A DNA stretch of 24,877 bases from a virus, in the IMG/VR virus record IMGVR_UViG_3300041409_000571, positions 1-24,877 of that record. One strand, 5' to 3'. Of the stretch, positions 12,075 to 20,263 are shown one piece after another. How positions within the stretch are numbered: the stretch's first letter is position 1; every line of letters starts with the position of its first letter. Under the pieces are notes generated by a model. That model was given only the letters and a program-made list of their open reading frames with translations. It did not search any database and was not told the origin of the DNA. The position numbers and the translations under genes were made by a program.

Positions 12075-14711
12075 ATGCCTGGTCTCGGTGACAAGCTGAA
12101 GCAGTTCGGGTACCGCAGCAACCGCGCGAAGCCCTCGCCCCAGGTGATGACCGCATCCGGGCGAGTGATCGACCTGCGGAACCGGGACTCCGTCGCCTCG
12201 CTCGCGATGACCCGGATGGCCTGGCAGTCCGTCGCCTGGAACTACCGGAACTCGATCGGCGAACTCGGGCAGGCCCTGCGAATGAAGGGCAACGTCCTGT
12301 CGAAGCTGGGCTGGGGAGCCGCCTACCAGCCGCCCGGCGAGAACGACCCCGTCCTCCTGACCGGCGACCCCGAGCAGGACAAGGACGAAGACGGCACGCC
12401 GTACCTCGCCCAGCACGTGATCGATGCCGCGATCGACTGTGTGAAGGCCCTGCCGTGGGAGCGCGGCTACGCCTGGACCGGCCGGATCGTCACGGGCTTC
12501 GACGTGCCGGGGGAAGTGTGGCTCCACGGCGAGACCTCCCCGCTCGGGGTCGAGACCTGGAACGTGCGCAGTAGCTCGGAGGTGATCCCCTCCGGCGGCG
12601 GCGGGCTCGCCGTGATCGACGTGCCGGGGCACTCCGCGCGCGAGGTCGACCCGGACACGGAGACCCTGATCCGGCTGTGGGTGCCGCACCCCGAGTGGGG
12701 CGACCTGGCGGACTCCCCGCTCCGGACGATGCTCGACGTGTGCGAGGACGTGGTCCTGGCCGGCCGGGAGATCCGGGCCGCCGCGATGAGCCGGATCGCC
12801 TCGAACGGCCTGCTGTTCATCCCCGAGGGCATGACCCTGGTCCGGCCGGGCGAGGAGGACGTGACCGTCCAGAACTCGGGCTTCGCTGCTGGCTTGGCCG
12901 CCGCGATGACCGCGCCGATCTCGGACGAAGGCCACCCGGCCGCGATCGTGCCGATCACCGTGTACGGCGACCCGGAGGACGGGGCTTCGATCCGTCACAT
13001 CCCGTTGGAGCGCCGGCCGGACGCGGACGTGATCAACCGCCTGAAGGTGGGGCTCGACCGGATCGCCGACTCCATCGACCTCCCGCGCGAGGCCATGCGC
13101 GGCACGCTGGGCGAGGCCAACCACTGGTCCGCCTGGCTGGTCGACGCCCAGACCTTCGAGAACCACCTGGAGCCGGGCGCGCGCCTGATCGCGGATTCCG
13201 TCACGGAGTCCTACTTCCGCCGCCGCCTGGTGCTCCCCGTCCAGGAGGGCGGCTACGGGCTCACCGAGGACGAAGCCAAGTCGGTCCGGGTGTGGTTCGA
13301 CCCGTCCACGATCACCCGGAACACGAACCGCTCCGCCGACGCGGACGCGGCCCTGGACCGGGGCGCGATCGGCTACGACGCGTACCGCCGGGCGAAGGGC
13401 TTCGACGAAGGCGACGCGCCCACCGAGAAGGACCTCCAGCAGCTCATCACGGTGAAGTCGGCCGCCCCGCAGGACGCGATGGGCCAGCTGCTCCAGACGG
13501 TGGCCGGCATCAGGCAGATCGAGCAGCAGCAGCCGCCGATGGTCGTCCCCGGGCAGATCGTGCGCCCGGGGCAGCAGCAGCTTCCGCCGGGGCAGGAGCC
13601 GCCACCGGCTGGTCCGGGCCAGGCTCCGGCGAACGGCACGCCGCCGACCCCGCCGGGCGCGCGCACCGCGAGTGCCGGAGATCGGCTGGACGTACTCGAT
13701 TCAGTGCGGGTGATCGACGGTCAGGCGCTGGCGGACATCGACCACCAGCTGATCGAGGCGATCCGGCACGCCGCCGAAGCGGAGCTGGCCTCCGCTCTGC
13801 GCAAGGCCGGGAGCAAGATCAAGGCCCAGGTTCAGGGCAAGGACGCGGCCCTCGCGGAGCGGCTGAAGGGCCAGACGCCCGAACTGGTGGGGTCGATGGT
13901 CGGATACGACCGGCTCCAGGAGCTGGGCCTCACGGAGGACATCCTCCTGGCCGCCGCCTTCGCCTACCTGGCCTCGAAGTTCTCCAGCTGGACCGGGGCC
14001 GCGATCAAGAACGCCGTGATCGCGGCTTCGGAGATGCTGGCCTTCCCACTGGTCACCACCCAGGCGCTGGCGAGCGCGATGTCCGAGCGCATCCCGGCCG
14101 CCTGGAAGAAGCTGGAGTCCAGCCTCCGCGCCCGCGCCATGTCCGCGCTCTACGGCCGGAAGGGCGACACGCTCCCCGACGGCGAGGTGCCGGACACGAT
14201 CATCCTCCCTGGGGACATCCGCGAGGCCCTGGCGGAGATCGGCGGCCCGGCCTCGCAGGGACCCGGCGGGCTCGCGCTCGGTGGGGACATCCTCCGCGAG
14301 ATCGACCAGCGCGCGGTCGGGCTCGGGTTCACCTGGCGCTACGGCGTCACGCCGCGTGCTCGCGCCTTCCATCCTCACCGCGAGCTGGCCGGCGAGCGCT
14401 TCGAGTCCTACACGGACCCGCGTCTGGTGCCCGCACCGGCGTACGCCTGGATCGGGCCGCACATGCACCCTGGCGACCACCCCGGGTGCATGTGCGACTT
14501 CGTCCCCGCCTGGGCCGTCCAGGACGCCGACACGCTGGCGCACGCCGTCATCGACCCGGACACACCGGGGATGCACGGCGAACGCGTCCTGGCGGAGCTG
14601 GACGACCGGGCGGGCCGCTCGGGCACGCACAGCCAGCGCACCCGTGAGGAGCGGGACCGTATGGTCGAGGTCCAGCGGGCTTGGATCGAGCGGAGGGCAC
14701 CCCATGACTGA
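12075..14711 (+). CDS. phage portal protein fused to a MuF-like domain
   Basis: This 878-residue protein has an N-terminal body of about 470 residues that reads as an actinophage portal protein, forming the dodecameric DNA gate at one capsid vertex (RMAWQSVAWNYRNSIGELGQ, then EVIPSGG, LGEANHWSAW and IADSVTESYFRRRLVL). A Gln/Pro-rich linker spans roughly 475-540. A long helical stretch follows, and the C-terminal region from about 745 resembles Mu gpF/SPP1 gp7 proteins: FHPHRELAGERFESYTDP, then HPGDHPGCMCDFVPAW near 797-815 with its conserved His and CxC. MuF proteins sit on the portal or inside the head, and portal-MuF fusions are known in actinophages. ATG 12075 has GGGAG 10 nt upstream; an in-frame TTG at 12045 was not preferred. 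No terminase lies upstream in the window. Confidence 0.88.
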   Translation: MPGLGDKLKQFGYRSNRAKPSPQVMTASGRVIDLRNRDSVASLAMTRMAWQSVAWNYRNSIGELGQALRMKGNVLSKLGWGAAYQPPGENDPVLLTGDPEQDKDEDGTPYLAQHVIDAAIDCVKALPWERGYAWTGRIVTGFDVPGEVWLHGETSPLGVETWNVRSSSEVIPSGGGGLAVIDVPGHSAREVDPDTETLIRLWVPHPEWGDLADSPLRTMLDVCEDVVLAGREIRAAAMSRIASNGLLFIPEGMTLVRPGEEDVTVQNSGFAAGLAAAMTAPISDEGHPAAIVPITVYGDPEDGASIRHIPLERRPDADVINRLKVGLDRIADSIDLPREAMRGTLGEANHWSAWLVDAQTFENHLEPGARLIADSVTESYFRRRLVLPVQEGGYGLTEDEAKSVRVWFDPSTITRNTNRSADADAALDRGAIGYDAYRRAKGFDEGDAPTEKDLQQLITVKSAAPQDAMGQLLQTVAGIRQIEQQQPPMVVPGQIVRPGQQQLPPGQEPPPAGPGQAPANGTPPTPPGARTASAGDRLDVLDSVRVIDGQALADIDHQLIEAIRHAAEAELASALRKAGSKIKAQVQGKDAALAERLKGQTPELVGSMVGYDRLQELGLTEDILLAAAFAYLASKFSSWTGAAIKNAVIAASEMLAFPLVTTQALASAMSERIPAAWKKLESSLRARAMSALYGRKGDTLPDGEVPDTIILPGDIREALAEIGGPASQGPGGLALGGDILREIDQRAVGLGFTWRYGVTPRARAFHPHRELAGERFESYTDPRLVPAPAYAWIGPHMHPGDHPGCMCDFVPAWAVQDADTLAHAVIDPDTPGMHGERVLAELDDRAGRSGTHSQRTREERDRMVEVQRAWIERRAPHD

Positions 14712-15087
14712 GTGGAGCGGCCCGACGGGCACGCGGACGGACTACCTCCTGGAGCTGCTGGGGCCGCACGCCGTCGACCTGGGGGGCGGGCACTACGCGC
14801 GCTTCTTCGTCGACCACTCGGACCCGACGGGCACGGACACCCGGCTGGCTGACTTCGACCGTCCGCCGGCCGGGTTCTTCCACGTCCACCCGAGCAAGGG
14901 CCAGGCGGACATCCCCGAGGGGGAGCCGTGCGCGGGGACGGTCAGCTTCGGAGACCCGGGGCACGACTCGACTGGCCGCGCCCACTGGTCACTGGTCAGT
15001 CTCGACCCGCTCCACGTGGAGCCGTCGATCTTGTGCAGTTGCGGACGCCACGGCTTCGTGCGCGCCGGACGCTGGGAGGAAGCGTGA
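14704..15087 (+). CDS. DUF6527 (BubE-like) protein between portal and protease
   Basis: This 127-residue protein ends with WSLVSLDPLHVEPSILCSCG followed by RHGF and RAGRW. It resembles my recollection of the DUF6527 signature (a Ser in PSI, a Cys, and a His in the HGF/HFF position). DUF6527 proteins have been linked to bacterial ubiquitination-like operons as presumed serine proteases (BubE), but phage copies of unknown role also exist. An HVHP segment lies near residue 59. ATG 14704 lies 8 nt inside the portal gene's end, and its stop overlaps the protease GTG, so it is embedded in the head-gene operon. The family call is moderate; activity is not claimed. Confidence 0.6.
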   Translation: MTEWSGPTGTRTDYLLELLGPHAVDLGGGHYARFFVDHSDPTGTDTRLADFDRPPAGFFHVHPSKGQADIPEGEPCAGTVSFGDPGHDSTGRAHWSLVSLDPLHVEPSILCSCGRHGFVRAGRWEEA

Positions 15088-17819
15088 CGAAGCACGGCAA
15101 CCGGCCCGAGGGCCTGCGGTACTGGACCCCGGCACCGGGCGTGCGCGGCCAGCAGGCGGAGCGCGACCAGGGCCTGATCGCGCGCTCCGTGGAGCTGGCC
15201 ATCACGGCGGCCGGCGCGGAGGTCCAGACCGGCGGCATGATCGCGCTGATCCCCGACAACCCGCAGGCGTTCACCGTGCCCGGTGGCGACCCGGCGAGCC
15301 AGATGCACATGACCCTGTGCTTCCTCGGTGACGTGTCCGACCTGGACGACGAAACGAAGGAGCAGCTGGCGAAGCGCGTCCAGATCCTGGCGGCCGACAA
15401 CGGGCCGATCCAGATGCGCGTCCAGGGCGTCGGGATCTGGAACCGCGACGGCGGCGACACCGGCGACCGCGAGCCGTCCACGAACACGCTGCTCCAGCCA
15501 AGCAATCCGGCCATGATCATCCGCGACTACGCGGACATGATCGGCCGGGAAGCCCTGGGCGCGCGCTACCCCGAGCAGTTCCAGCCGTGGGCACCGCACA
15601 TCTGCGCTGGCTACTCCCTGGACGCGAGCAAGCTCCCCACGCACGACGGCATGGTCCGCTTCTCGAAGATCCGGCTCGCGCTCGCGGGCGAGGACCAGGA
15701 CTTCCTGCTGGCCGGCCCCGAGCGGCTGAGCGACGAAGAGACGGCGGCCCCGAGCCGATTCACGAAGGACGGAGTGGTCGAGATGGCCGACACGAAGACC
15801 GCACCGGCGGAGGCCCCCGTGGTCGGCAAGCCGGACGCGAACGGGAAGGTCCCCGCCTTCTTCCCCTGCCTGGCGATCGAGGGCATGGAGACGGCGGACG
15901 GGCGCTTCATCGAAGTGGGCGCGCTCGAACTGCGCACGCCGCCGCTCACGCTGTGGGCGCAGACCACGAACACCGGGCAGGGCGGCCACTCGGGTGCAGT
16001 GGTCACCGGTCGGCTGGACGAAGCATGGAAGATCCCCGGCCCCGAGTTCATCAGCCGCCAGACCGGCAAGGCCCTGCCCGAGGGCACGTACGTGTGGCAG
16101 GCGCGCGGCGAGGTCAACGGCGACACCGAAGCCGGCCAGATGTTCGTGGACAAGTACCTCCGGGGCAACTCGATCGACCTGTCCGAGGTCACTGCCTACG
16201 ACGACATTCAGTTCGAGGAAGACGGCACCGAGAAGCACCGCGTCGTGGTCGAAAAGGGCTACATCAGCGCGTCCACGCTGTGTGCCATCCCCGCGTTCCC
16301 GGACGCCTTCGCGGAGATCGAGGGCGAGGAGGGCGGCTACTCGGCACCGCTGGAGGAGCTGGGCGAGGAGTTCCCGAAGACCCTCGAAGGGCTCGCCGAC
16401 TTCCTGCGCTCGAAGGGCATCCAGCCCGTGGTGGCCAGCGTCTCGATCCCCGAGCTGGGCGACGCCTGCTCGGAGTGCCTGGCCTCCGGCGAGGAGCTGG
16501 GCACGCTGCCCCCCGCGCTCCGGAAGAAGGCGGACGCGAAGAAGAAGGCCGCCGACGACGCGGAGGACGCGGGCGACGGCGGGGCGGACGAAGACACCGA
16601 GGGCGACGACGGAAAGCCCGCGTTCCTGAAGCGGAAGATCGGCGCGGCGAAGGGCGGCAAGGCGAGCCCGAAGGCGAAGACCGCGTCCGGTGGCCGGCCG
16701 CTCCCGCCGCTGGAGTGGTTCACCGATCCGGGTCTGACGGAGCCCACGCCGCTCCAGATTGACCCGGACACCGGCCGCGTATTCGGGCACATCGCGACCT
16801 GGGGCACGTGCCACATCGGGGTGTCCCGCCGGTGCACGCCGCCGCCGAAGTCCCCGAGCGACTACGCGTATTTCAACGTGGGCGCGCTCCGGGCGCTCGA
16901 CGACGCCGGAGAGGTCCGCACGGTGGGCGTGGGGCACCTGACCATGAACACGGGCCACGCGAGCCTGAGCGCGTCCCTGGCGGACACGCTGGCCCACTAC
17001 GACAACACCGGCACCGTGGCGGCCGACCTCGCGGCGGGCGAGGACGCACACGGGATCTGGGTGGCCGGCCGACTCCGGCCCGAGCTGTCCGAGACCCAGG
17101 TCCACGCGCTCATGGCCTCCGCGCCGTCGGGCGACTGGCGACCGGTGGACGGGAAGCTCGACCTGGCCGCCGTGCTCGCGGTGAACGTGCCGGGCTACCC
17201 GGTGCCGCGTGCTCGGGTCGCGTCCGGCGCGGGCCAGGAGGCGGAGGTCGTTGCACTGGTCGCCGCTGGAGCGACGCGGCCGGCCGTCGAGTTCGGCCCC
17301 GACGGGCTGGACATCCCCGCGTTCGCGAAGCAGGTGGCCGCGCACCTGGCGAACCTGCTGGGCGACTGGGCGCGCTCGCCGAAGGACGGGCCGGACCAGC
17401 TCGCGGAGCAGCAGCAGGCCGCCGCGCTCGCCTTCGAGCAGCAGGCACTGACGCTGGAGTTCGAGGACCTGGTCCCGGTCGAGATCACGGACGCCGAACT
17501 CGCGGAGGTCGTGGACGCATGGACAGCCGCCTTCCCCGACCTGATCGCCAGCGGCGAGTTCGCCGCGACGGAGTTCAACTGGGTCGACAAGGTGGGCGGC
17601 CTGCCCAAGTTCATCAAGCGGATCGTCAAGCACCTGTCCGCGAAGGGCATGGACAAGTCGCGCGCGATCGCCACGGCTGTCAACGTGGTGAAGAAGATGT
17701 GCGCCAGCGGGGACACCAACTTCCCCGGGAAGCAGAACGTCAACGCGGGTAGCCGTGCGGAAGCGTGCGGAGCCGTGGCCGACTGGGAGAGGAAGAAGGC
17801 CCAGTCCCACGCGGACTGA
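15084..17819 (+). CDS. capsid maturation protease with N-terminal 2H phosphoesterase domain
   Basis: This 911-residue protein is multidomain. Residues 45-210 form a 2H phosphoesterase-like domain with H75-x-T77 in HMTLCFLGD and a second His in H172-I-C174 (PHICAGY). Residues 255-415 match the HK97-type prohead protease (S78) barrel: EGMETADGRFIEVGAL, GGH302SGA and YLRGNS363IDLSEV, giving the probable catalytic His and Ser. A charged Lys/Ala/Asp linker (about 475-535) follows. Then comes an actinophage-type domain (VFGHIATWGTCHIG, SPSDYAYF, GEDAHGIWVAGRLRP, SGDWRPVDG). The end at about 830-905 reads WVDKVGGLPKFIKRIVKHLS, a C-terminal module common in such proteases. GTG 15084 overlaps the previous stop, with GGAGG upstream. 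It should cleave scaffold and capsid proteins, and the phosphoesterase part may be packaged. No capsid gene follows. Confidence 0.82.
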   Translation: MTKHGNRPEGLRYWTPAPGVRGQQAERDQGLIARSVELAITAAGAEVQTGGMIALIPDNPQAFTVPGGDPASQMHMTLCFLGDVSDLDDETKEQLAKRVQILAADNGPIQMRVQGVGIWNRDGGDTGDREPSTNTLLQPSNPAMIIRDYADMIGREALGARYPEQFQPWAPHICAGYSLDASKLPTHDGMVRFSKIRLALAGEDQDFLLAGPERLSDEETAAPSRFTKDGVVEMADTKTAPAEAPVVGKPDANGKVPAFFPCLAIEGMETADGRFIEVGALELRTPPLTLWAQTTNTGQGGHSGAVVTGRLDEAWKIPGPEFISRQTGKALPEGTYVWQARGEVNGDTEAGQMFVDKYLRGNSIDLSEVTAYDDIQFEEDGTEKHRVVVEKGYISASTLCAIPAFPDAFAEIEGEEGGYSAPLEELGEEFPKTLEGLADFLRSKGIQPVVASVSIPELGDACSECLASGEELGTLPPALRKKADAKKKAADDAEDAGDGGADEDTEGDDGKPAFLKRKIGAAKGGKASPKAKTASGGRPLPPLEWFTDPGLTEPTPLQIDPDTGRVFGHIATWGTCHIGVSRRCTPPPKSPSDYAYFNVGALRALDDAGEVRTVGVGHLTMNTGHASLSASLADTLAHYDNTGTVAADLAAGEDAHGIWVAGRLRPELSETQVHALMASAPSGDWRPVDGKLDLAAVLAVNVPGYPVPRARVASGAGQEAEVVALVAAGATRPAVEFGPDGLDIPAFAKQVAAHLANLLGDWARSPKDGPDQLAEQQQAAALAFEQQALTLEFEDLVPVEITDAELAEVVDAWTAAFPDLIASGEFAATEFNWVDKVGGLPKFIKRIVKHLSAKGMDKSRAIATAVNVVKKMCASGDTNFPGKQNVNAGSRAEACGAVADWERKKAQSHAD

Positions 17820-17835
17820 GCGAGGGGGCGGGGAA

Positions 17836-18246
17836 GTGCTGAAGTCCAACGTCCATAACGGGTTCCGGCACTCCCTGTCGATGACACTGGCCGTGTGCCA
17901 GTGCATCCTGGCGGTGCTCTACCTCTTCCCGGGTGTGCTCACCCCGGCGGAGCCGACGACCACCCGGATCGTGCTCGAACTCGCCCGCGTGGCTCCTGTG
18001 TGGACGATCTCCTTTGGCCTCACAGGCATAGCCGTCATCGCGGGCCTATCGGTACATAAGCTGCTCCATGTAGCCCACGCGGCTACCGCGAGTAGCTGGA
18101 TCGGCTTCGCCTTCGCGCTCGAACTGAGCGCCTGGGCGAACCATGGGACGCACCTGCTCCCGATCATGGCCGCATCGCTCGCGGCTGTGAACCTGGTCAT
18201 CGCGGGGAACTACTCGCGGGACGTTGGGAGAAAGGAGTCCCGGTGA
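17836..18246 (+). CDS. four-span membrane protein
   Basis: This 136-residue protein has about four hydrophobic helices: near 14-34 (SMTLAVCQCILAVLYLF), 52-72 (WTISFGLTGIAVIAGL), 82-100 and 105-125. The loops are short and the tail is basic (NYSRDVGRKESR). Start GTG 17836 lies 16 nt after the protease stop, behind a G-rich stretch that can serve as a Shine-Dalgarno. It overlaps the next gene by GTGA. In this place after the head genes it could be a holin or an envelope protein. No family recognised. Confidence 0.72.
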   Translation: MLKSNVHNGFRHSLSMTLAVCQCILAVLYLFPGVLTPAEPTTTRIVLELARVAPVWTISFGLTGIAVIAGLSVHKLLHVAHAATASSWIGFAFALELSAWANHGTHLLPIMAASLAAVNLVIAGNYSRDVGRKESR

Positions 18247-18575
18247 ACCTGACCCTCCTGGGCGGCCTGGGTTCGTTCCTCTTCACCGTTGTCTCCTTCG
18301 TCGTCGCCGTGCTCACCCTGCGGTCGCGCCGGAAGGACCGGGAGGCCGTGAACGCCCGGGAGGCCGCCGACCTGGGTATCGTGATGCTCCAGTGGTCGTG
18401 GAAGGTCCGCCGGCTCGCGGCCACGAACGGCTGGGACCAGGACCCCGGGTGGCCAGCTCTGCCGGTGGAAGCGACGCCCGAATACCTGCGCGGTAAGGCG
18501 TCGAGCAGCGACAACGACGAACTGAACCGGTTCGTCGACCTCGCGCAGAAGATCGCTAAGGGCGACGGGAAATGA
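18243..18575 (+). CDS. single-span membrane protein
   Basis: This 110-residue protein has an N-terminal membrane helix at about 6-27 (LGGLGSFLFTVVSFVVAVLT), followed by a basic stop-transfer (LRSRRKDRE). A soluble, Trp-containing cytoplasmic domain then extends to the end (QWSWKVRRLAATNGWDQDPG). The GTGA and ATGA overlaps with both neighbours make a three-gene membrane-protein cluster. Function unknown. Confidence 0.72.
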   Translation: MNLTLLGGLGSFLFTVVSFVVAVLTLRSRRKDREAVNAREAADLGIVMLQWSWKVRRLAATNGWDQDPGWPALPVEATPEYLRGKASSSDNDELNRFVDLAQKIAKGDGK

Positions 18576-19381
18576 CCGTGACCGAACTGCCGACGACGAA
18601 GGCGCGGAAGCTTCCTCGCTTCCGGCTCCCTTCTACCCGTGCGCTGGTCGCGGTCGCTGTGCTCGCGATGGTGGGCCTGCTGGCCGTCTTCGTCATCGCA
18701 CTGGTCACCGGCAAGGACGCGCAGACCCAGGCGTCGAACGTGGCCGCCGACACCGCGCCTGCCGTGCTCACGCTGGACACGCTGTGCAAGCGGAACGACC
18801 AGCTGGGCGCGGACCTGCGCAACGCGGGCGCGTGCGGAGAGAAGATCGACAAGGCGAAGTCCGCCGTGGACGGCCAGCCCCAGCCGACCGTGGCCGCCGC
18901 CGGGCTCACCCGCGACGACGTGACCGCGATCGTGACCGGCCAGCTCGCGGGAAAGACCGTCACCGTGGACCAGGTCATGGCCATGGTGACCCAGGTCTAC
19001 AATGCCAACCGGCCGAAGGACGCCCCGCCGCCGACGGGCGATCAGGTGCTGGCCGCCGTCCAGGCTGTGTGCGGCTCGACGAAGTGCCAGGGTCCGCAGG
19101 GCGACCCCGCTCCAGCGGTCACCGATGAGCAGCTGGCCGCCCAGGTGGCGCGCTACTGCTCCGGCCCGGATGCGCCGTGCAAGGGAGCGCCCGGGGAGCG
19201 CGGACCCGAAGGCCCACAGGGCGTGTCGATCATCGCGCAGACCTTCGCGCGCAACGACGCGGGCGAGTGCCGGAACTACATCATCCTGAGCAGCGACCCC
19301 AGCCGCCGGATCGACTCCGGTCCGGCGAGTGACGCGGCTTGCCCGGTGCCCGAGCCCGCGAGCCCGCCGCCGACGCCGTAG
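18572..19381 (+). CDS. membrane-anchored protein with short collagen-like stretch
   Basis: This 269-residue protein has a basic cytoplasmic N-terminus (residues 9-24) and then one membrane helix at about 26-47 (LVAVAVLAMVGLLAVFVIAL). A large outward-facing, Ala/Pro/Asp-rich domain follows with about nine cysteines in pairs (VCGSTKC, YCSGPDAPC) suited to disulfides. Gly-X-Y repeats appear at GPQGDPAP and GAPGERGPEGPQG. The C-terminus is Pro-rich. Similar collagen-like membrane proteins occur in actinobacteria and their phages, with no defined role that I know of. It is the last gene of the long operon; its stop lies 3 bp from the end of the convergent gene. Confidence 0.75.
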   Translation: MTVTELPTTKARKLPRFRLPSTRALVAVAVLAMVGLLAVFVIALVTGKDAQTQASNVAADTAPAVLTLDTLCKRNDQLGADLRNAGACGEKIDKAKSAVDGQPQPTVAAAGLTRDDVTAIVTGQLAGKTVTVDQVMAMVTQVYNANRPKDAPPPTGDQVLAAVQAVCGSTKCQGPQGDPAPAVTDEQLAAQVARYCSGPDAPCKGAPGERGPEGPQGVSIIAQTFARNDAGECRNYIILSSDPSRRIDSGPASDAACPVPEPASPPPTP

Positions 19382-19384
19382 AGC

Positions 19385-19768
19385 TCAAGCGGCCTTCGCG
19401 GCGACGTACTCACGGTGGCACCGCTCCGCGATCACGCGCTGGAGGTAGTGGTACTCGACGCCCGAGCGGTTCGCCAGCGTGTGGGCGATCTCGTCATCGG
19501 TGAGCGCCTTCGCCCGAGCGGTCATCTCGGCTTCCTGGTCCACCAGGTCGGCCGCGAGCTGGAACGCCACAGCCAGCGTGCGAGGGTAGCGGGAGCCCGC
19601 GATCGGCGAGAGCAGGTGCCAGCCGGAGCCCTGGCGGATGAGCAGGACGCCACCGTTGGGCGTCTTGCCCGGGACGATGTAGCGGCCGGGGCCGTCCGCG
19701 TGGAGGTCGGTGATCCCAGCAGCAGCGGCGGCGGCGAGGGTGCGAGCGTTGATCTTCGGGCTGTTCAC
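19385..19768 (-). CDS. unknown protein under a leftward operator-promoter
   Basis: This 127-residue protein starts at GTG 19768, chosen because GGAGG precedes it by 7 nt and the promoter lies about 43 bp upstream. The longer frame to 19903 covers the promoter and a terminator. The first half is beta-rich (RYIVPGKTPNGGVLLIRQGS, WHLLSP). The second half is helical, with a helix-turn-helix-like run, LTDDEIAHTLANRSGVEYHY, near residues 92-111 and a basic end. It has its own copy of the perfect palindrome. A regulatory role is conceivable but not shown. It is convergent with the collagen-like gene. Confidence 0.7.
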   Translation of the reverse strand: MNSPKINARTLAAAAAAGITDLHADGPGRYIVPGKTPNGGVLLIRQGSGWHLLSPIAGSRYPRTLAVAFQLAADLVDQEAEMTARAKALTDDEIAHTLANRSGVEYHYLQRVIAERCHREYVAAKAA

Positions 19769-19810
19769 TGGGGAGCCTCCGGCGGTGGTGCGGTCCTGCT
19801 GACCTGACCT

Positions 19811-19839
19811 ATCTTGCCCCCCAAAATGGGGGGTGTCAA
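19811..19839 (-). promoter_or_regulatory. leftward promoter with palindromic operator (site 7)
   Basis: On the minus strand: TTGACA (19839-19834), the 17-bp spacer CCCCCCATTTTGGGGGG (19833-19817) and CAAGAT (19816-19811). This is base-for-base the same as site 3. It drives the gene at 19768-19385. Confidence 0.82.
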
Positions 19840-19854
19840 TACCCAGAACATGAA

Positions 19855-19890
19855 GGAGCCCCGGGGGGCACTCCCAACCCCCGGGGCTCC
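19855..19890 (-). terminator. strong terminator hairpin of the leftward 20263-19922 gene
   Basis: A perfect 13-bp stem pairs GGAGCCCCGGGGG (19855-19867) with CCCCCGGGGCTCC (19878-19890) across a 10-nt loop. It lies 32 bp after the stop of the upstream leftward gene and 15 bp before the site 7 -35. There is no clear T-tract. Confidence 0.7.
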
Positions 19891-19921
19891 GGACCACCGG
19901 CACCGAACCGATGCGACGATC

Positions 19922-20263
19922 CTAACTGGACTCGACCGCGCCGGACCCTTCCGCGCCGTTCCCGGGCGTGTCGCCCACGTTCTTCGCGTCGTCCGAGTCC
20001 TTCGGGGTGGCCGCCTTCCGGCCGCCCGTGGTGCGCGGCTTCTTCGCCTTCGCGGGCTCGCCGGCCTCCGGGTGCGCGGGCGCTCCGGCGAGCAGCGCCA
20101 GGCCCTGTTCGAACCGCTGCATTGCGCCCGTGACTTCCAGGCTGTTCGGGTCGAACCACTCTTCCGCCACGTCCGCGACGCCCTTCAGCGCCCCGACGAC
20201 GGCGGCGAGCCCCGAGCCCTTCGGCGCGCTCACGGCGTCGAACCTCTTCGCGTGCTGTCCCAT
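19922..20263 (-). CDS. unknown protein with Lys/Ala/Pro-rich tail
   Basis: This 113-residue protein has a helical N-terminal half (AAVVGALKGVADVAEEWFDP, QRFEQGLALLAG). The C-terminal half is disordered and low-complexity, rich in Ala, Lys, Pro, Asp and Gly. ATG 20263 has GGGAGG 8 nt upstream. Its promoter is not obvious; TAAGAT on the minus strand lies inside the site 8 palindrome (20295-20290), so a divergent promoter sharing that operator is possible. Its terminator is at 19855-19890. Family not recognised. Confidence 0.68.
   Translation of the reverse strand: MGQHAKRFDAVSAPKGSGLAAVVGALKGVADVAEEWFDPNSLEVTGAMQRFEQGLALLAGAPAHPEAGEPAKAKKPRTTGGRKAATPKDSDDAKNVGDTPGNGAEGSGAVESS

Noticed and set aside
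14793-17906. A 1037-codon open frame on the minus strand opposite the protease gene
   Set aside because: It is the antisense shadow of a very GC-rich gene. Its product is low-complexity Arg/Val/Leu/Gly sequence, while the plus-strand frame has clear domain motifs and coupled starts.
19769-19903. N-terminal extension of the leftward gene up to 19903
   Set aside because: It would translate a perfect operator-promoter and half of a terminator hairpin. GTG 19768 has a good ribosome-binding site.
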